7,823 nt of DNA from positions 1-7,823 of the forward strand of contig PUOI01000501.1 of the NCBI GenBank assembly GCA_003552765.1, in the 5' to 3' direction. Position 1 is the stretch's first letter; the number at the start of each line of letters is the position of its first letter. The position numbers were made by a program, and so were the translations under genes. Positions 5,671 to 7,823 of the stretch are shown piece after piece. The notes under the pieces were generated by a model. It had not been told where the DNA came from. It worked only from the letters and a program-made list of their open reading frames with translations, and searched no databases. The DNA comes from Candidatus Hydrogenedentota bacterium (GTDB lineage: Bacteria; Hydrogenedentota; Hydrogenedentia; Hydrogenedentales; SLHB01).

Positions 5671-6579
5671 TCATCCCCCGGAGATGATGCCCGTGGCGGC
5701 GCCGGTGGCCTCCAGCAGAAGGCCCACGAAATAGCACGCCAGGCCAAAGGTGAGCAGTAGCCCGTACATCGCGGCGCATGCCTGGGCCAGTTTGTTGAGG
5801 GTGTAATCCCAGCCCTTGGGGACGGGCATGGCGCTCATGGCGTCGAGGGGAAGGGCGAGAACCAAAGTCCAGAACAAGATCGCGCCGTGGCGTTCGGCAA
5901 ACCAGCCCCAACCGGCCTCAAGCGTGATTTCATGCCCCACGGCCAAGGCCGTAGCGGTGCTCATTGCCCAAAGCAGGGTCTGACCGGCCGCGTATAGGAT
6001 GATCCCCAACACGAACATCCCCGCCACGCGCCGCACGATGGGCAGCACGTCGGGCGGCGGCAATACGCCTGAACGGTCGCGCAGGTAAAGGAAAACATAT
6101 ACGCCCACGTACACCCAGAGAAGAAGTCCTAGGGTCGCAACGCCCACGATGCCCGCGATGATGCGGACAATGGCGGATTCGATCCGGAGGTAGCGGGCGA
6201 GCCCCGCGCACACGCCCAGCCACACGCGGCCCTCGAGTTCGAGAAAATCGCCCCGCGCCGCTTGAGGCGGAGTTCGCTGACGGGGGGGCGTTTGCCGGGG
6301 AGGGACGCCGGGATCCAACGCCTCGACATCCTCGACTTCCCGCGCACGCGGGCTCGTGTGGGACGACGCGAAGTCAGGCAAATCGCAGTTGTCGATAATC
6401 GCCTCGAGTTCGGTATCCTCTGGGGGAGCATCCGTGTAGGGTTGGAGGCGTTCGCGCAACTGCACCTTGACATGGGCGAGTACGCGGCGCCGCTGGGCGT
6501 CGGAAAGCCCTTCGGTTTGGGCGTGAACTTCCCGCAAAAACGTGGTGATGCGTTGCTCTTGGTTTGGAGTCAGCTTCAT
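5671..6579 (-). CDS. PspC-domain membrane protein with N-terminal HAAS-like helical domain
   Basis: In the 302-residue protein, residues 1-72 are soluble and helical, with LSDAQRRRVLAHVKVQLRERLQPY and ELEAIIDNCDLPDFASS. This resembles the DUF1700/HAAS domain (a helical unit ending in a 'glycine/Asp-x-Pro' turn). A Pro/Arg-rich linker (about 75-113) follows. The PspC domain (about 116-168) reads GRVWLGVCAGLARYLRIESAIVR plus a membrane span. PspC domains sense or signal envelope stress at the inner membrane. Further spans lie near 185-207, 232-248 and 268-292, so it is larger than E. coli PspC (about 120). The ATG at 6579 is chosen because AGGTGG sits 5 nt upstream; the GTG at 6588 lies inside that site. 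It is transcribed divergently from the PocR-type regulator, 102 bp away. No other psp genes are visible. Function beyond envelope-linked signalling is inference. Confidence 0.82.
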   Translation of the reverse strand: MKLTPNQEQRITTFLREVHAQTEGLSDAQRRRVLAHVKVQLRERLQPYTDAPPEDTELEAIIDNCDLPDFASSHTSPRAREVEDVEALDPGVPPRQTPPRQRTPPQAARGDFLELEGRVWLGVCAGLARYLRIESAIVRIIAGIVGVATLGLLLWVYVGVYVFLYLRDRSGVLPPPDVLPIVRRVAGMFVLGIILYAAGQTLLWAMSTATALAVGHEITLEAGWGWFAERHGAILFWTLVLALPLDAMSAMPVPKGWDYTLNKLAQACAAMYGLLLTFGLACYFVGLLLEATGAATGIISGG

Positions 6580-6603
6580 GGTCCCCACCTATCAAGGAAC
6601 GCA

Positions 6604-6632
6604 AGTATAACGCATACCGTCCCGTCGGGAAA
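6604..6632 (-). promoter_or_regulatory. Putative promoter of the PspC-domain gene
   Basis: On the minus strand, TATACT (6604-6609) is a 5 of 6 -10 box. The best -35 with 17-bp spacing is the poor TTTCCC (6627-6632). A start near 6597 would leave an 18-nt leader containing the AGGTGG site. A small palindrome, TCCCGTCGGGA (6620-6630), overlaps the -35 region and could bind a regulator replacing a weak -35. Confidence 0.4.
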
Positions 6633-6669
6633 ACTAGCGGCGGACCGTGGCCAAACAGCGATAGGAAAC

Positions 6670-6681
6670 ACCGAATTCGGT
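6670..6681. promoter_or_regulatory. 12-bp perfect palindrome abutting the regulator's start codon
   Basis: ACCGAATTCGGT ends on the base before the ATG at 6682 and occupies the place where a ribosome binding site should be (the nearest purine run, AGGA, is about 15 nt from the ATG). It could be an operator for self-repression or a hairpin limiting translation. No second copy was noticed in the window. Confidence 0.4.
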
Positions 6682-7823
6682 ATGACGATTCACCACAACG
6701 ACATAGGCGGTAAGGGACCGCCCCTATCGGACGATGTGGCGGCGTTCTTGCAGTCCGGCGAGACGGCGCGTTGGATTGAGCGCATCCGCCAGGCCGCGGG
6801 TGTGCCGCTCACCATCCACCACGTAACCGGCGAGCAAGAACGCGTAGTGGCCGCGACAGGCCCAGGCTGCGCCGCCTGCCGCCATGTGACGGGGATACCC
6901 GGCGGACGTGCGGCCTGCAAGGGGTCGCGTTTGCCCGCGAGTTTGGCCGCCGCCCGGCGCAAGCGGTCCGTGCCGTTTCAGTGTCACATGGGATTCGCGT
7001 GTCTGTCCGCGCCGGTGTTGCCGGAGGTGGAACCGGAGATTGTCCTCACCCTGGGCCCCTACTGTCCGGCGGAAGCGCCCCACGGCTTGGACGAGGACGT
7101 GCGCAAACGCCTCGCCAACCTAACGGGGAGCGCGGAACCCCGGCTGCCGTTTACGCTGGAGGACGTGCGCACGGCGCCAGCCTCGGCCATGGCCGCCCTG
7201 GCGGATTGGGCCACGGCCTCGTTCCAAGCGCTGTGGCGCGAACATAGGGCGCAAGACACCGATGAAGCCGCTGTCGATGAATCGGAGACCACGGCCCCGG
7301 ACGCCGCGCCTGCCGTGCGCCGGACCCGTTCCATGGCCGATGTCATCCGCGAGGGCGGTCCGCTGGCCTTGGCGCTGGCGGCGGGGGACACGAAACAAGC
7401 GCGCGCGCTCTTCCACGACGCCATCACCGAGACGGAGGGAGGCAAGAAGGTGCGCCTGCCGGTGCGGCGGGGCCGGGCGCTGAGTTTGGCTGGCGAGCTG
7501 CTCGAAGGCGCCAGCCGGGCCGGTTTCGACGTGGAGCGGGGCTGGGACCGCTTGGCCACGTGTTATGAAGCCATTCGCGCGGCCCGGAACGACGCCGCGC
7601 TCGTCGACAGCCTGATGGAATTCTACAAGGCCCTGCGCCCGCCCAAGAAACGCGCCCCGCGGGAGACGGACAAGGACCCCACGTACAAGGCGTTACACGA
7701 TTACGTTACGCCCCGCTTGGTCGAGGGCGTCACGCTGGAAGAGGCGGCGCGGGCCATCGGCCAAAATCCCACGGCCATCACCCACCGCCTCCAACGCAAG
7801 TTCGGCCTTTCGTTCAGCCAATA
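6682..7823 (+). CDS. PocR-type sensor / AraC-family transcriptional regulator (C-terminus off window)
   Basis: The frame runs 380 codons from ATG 6682 to the window end. Residues about 20-190 match the PocR ligand-sensing domain. GCAAC (Cys63, Cys66), AACKG (Cys79), and FQCHMGFACLSAPV (Cys101, Cys107) form its typical cysteine pattern, followed by a TLGPYCP segment. PocR domains are thought to sense small organic ligands in regulators of, for example, propanediol use. A Glu/Asp/Ala/Pro linker (about 188-212) leads to a helical middle region (about 218-320), common in YesN-like AraC regulators. Then GVTLEEAARAIGQNPTAITH and RLQRKFGLSFSQ (349-380) match the first helix-turn-helix of an AraC DNA-binding domain; the second would lie past the edge. 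It is divergent from the PspC-domain gene and may control it or itself. The start has no good ribosome binding site but a palindrome directly before it. Confidence 0.85.
   Translation, partial: MTIHHNDIGGKGPPLSDDVAAFLQSGETARWIERIRQAAGVPLTIHHVTGEQERVVAATGPGCAACRHVTGIPGGRAACKGSRLPASLAAARRKRSVPFQCHMGFACLSAPVLPEVEPEIVLTLGPYCPAEAPHGLDEDVRKRLANLTGSAEPRLPFTLEDVRTAPASAMAALADWATASFQALWREHRAQDTDEAAVDESETTAPDAAPAVRRTRSMADVIREGGPLALALAAGDTKQARALFHDAITETEGGKKVRLPVRRGRALSLAGELLEGASRAGFDVERGWDRLATCYEAIRAARNDAALVDSLMEFYKALRPPKKRAPRETDKDPTYKALHDYVTPRLVEGVTLEEAARAIGQNPTAITHRLQRKFGLSFSQ

Noticed and set aside
7059..7559. 166-codon antisense frame over the regulator gene
   Set aside because: Low-complexity Ser/Ala/Arg translation opposite a clear PocR/AraC-type protein.

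Overview
The window is about 7.8 kb of GC-rich (roughly 60% by eye) chromosome from a Gram-negative-type bacterium. A heptosyltransferase-like LPS glycosyltransferase and an O-antigen-ligase-like membrane protein point to an outer membrane. Hairpin-rich intergenic repeats and the gene set would fit a Planctomycetota/Lentisphaerota/Hydrogenedentota-type lineage, but that placement is inference from style, not proof.

Layout. Left (1-1740, minus strand): the N-terminus of a multi-membrane-span protein that runs off the edge, preceded by queF and queD, which nearly touch and form an operon. Then 553 bp without a gene (1741-2293), holding a symmetric array of hairpins, a 15-bp hairpin that may terminate the next operon, and a short boundary motif. 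Next (2294-3635, minus strand): an exported peroxiredoxin gene followed 10 bp later by queE, with a plausible promoter and an adjoining 18-bp palindromic site. Centre: a tRNA-Ser(GGA) gene (plus strand) with a near-consensus sigma70 promoter, followed by a GT9 glycosyltransferase. Then 582 bp without a gene (5089-5670) filled by three abutting repeat modules. Right: a PspC-domain membrane protein (minus) divergent from a PocR/AraC-type regulator (plus) that runs off the right end.

How the genes work together. QueD, QueE and QueF are three of the four enzymes that turn dihydroneopterin triphosphate into preQ1, the precursor of queuosine in tRNA. QueC is not in the window. QueD is unusual: two T-fold domains are fused, and the recognisable catalytic residues lie only in the second.

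The most unusual material is non-coding. Two sequence-unrelated repeat families (1967-2024, and two identical cores at 5139-5187 and 5519-5567) share one design: two adjacent 7-bp hairpins with 5-nt loops complementary to each other. The modules that carry them end in a shared signature, CACAATT (once CACAAATT) about 20 nt before CTAG (TTAG in one copy), seen four times at almost constant spacing. Two of the CTAGs overlap the stop codons of the neighbouring genes. This looks like a family of modular, structured intergenic elements.
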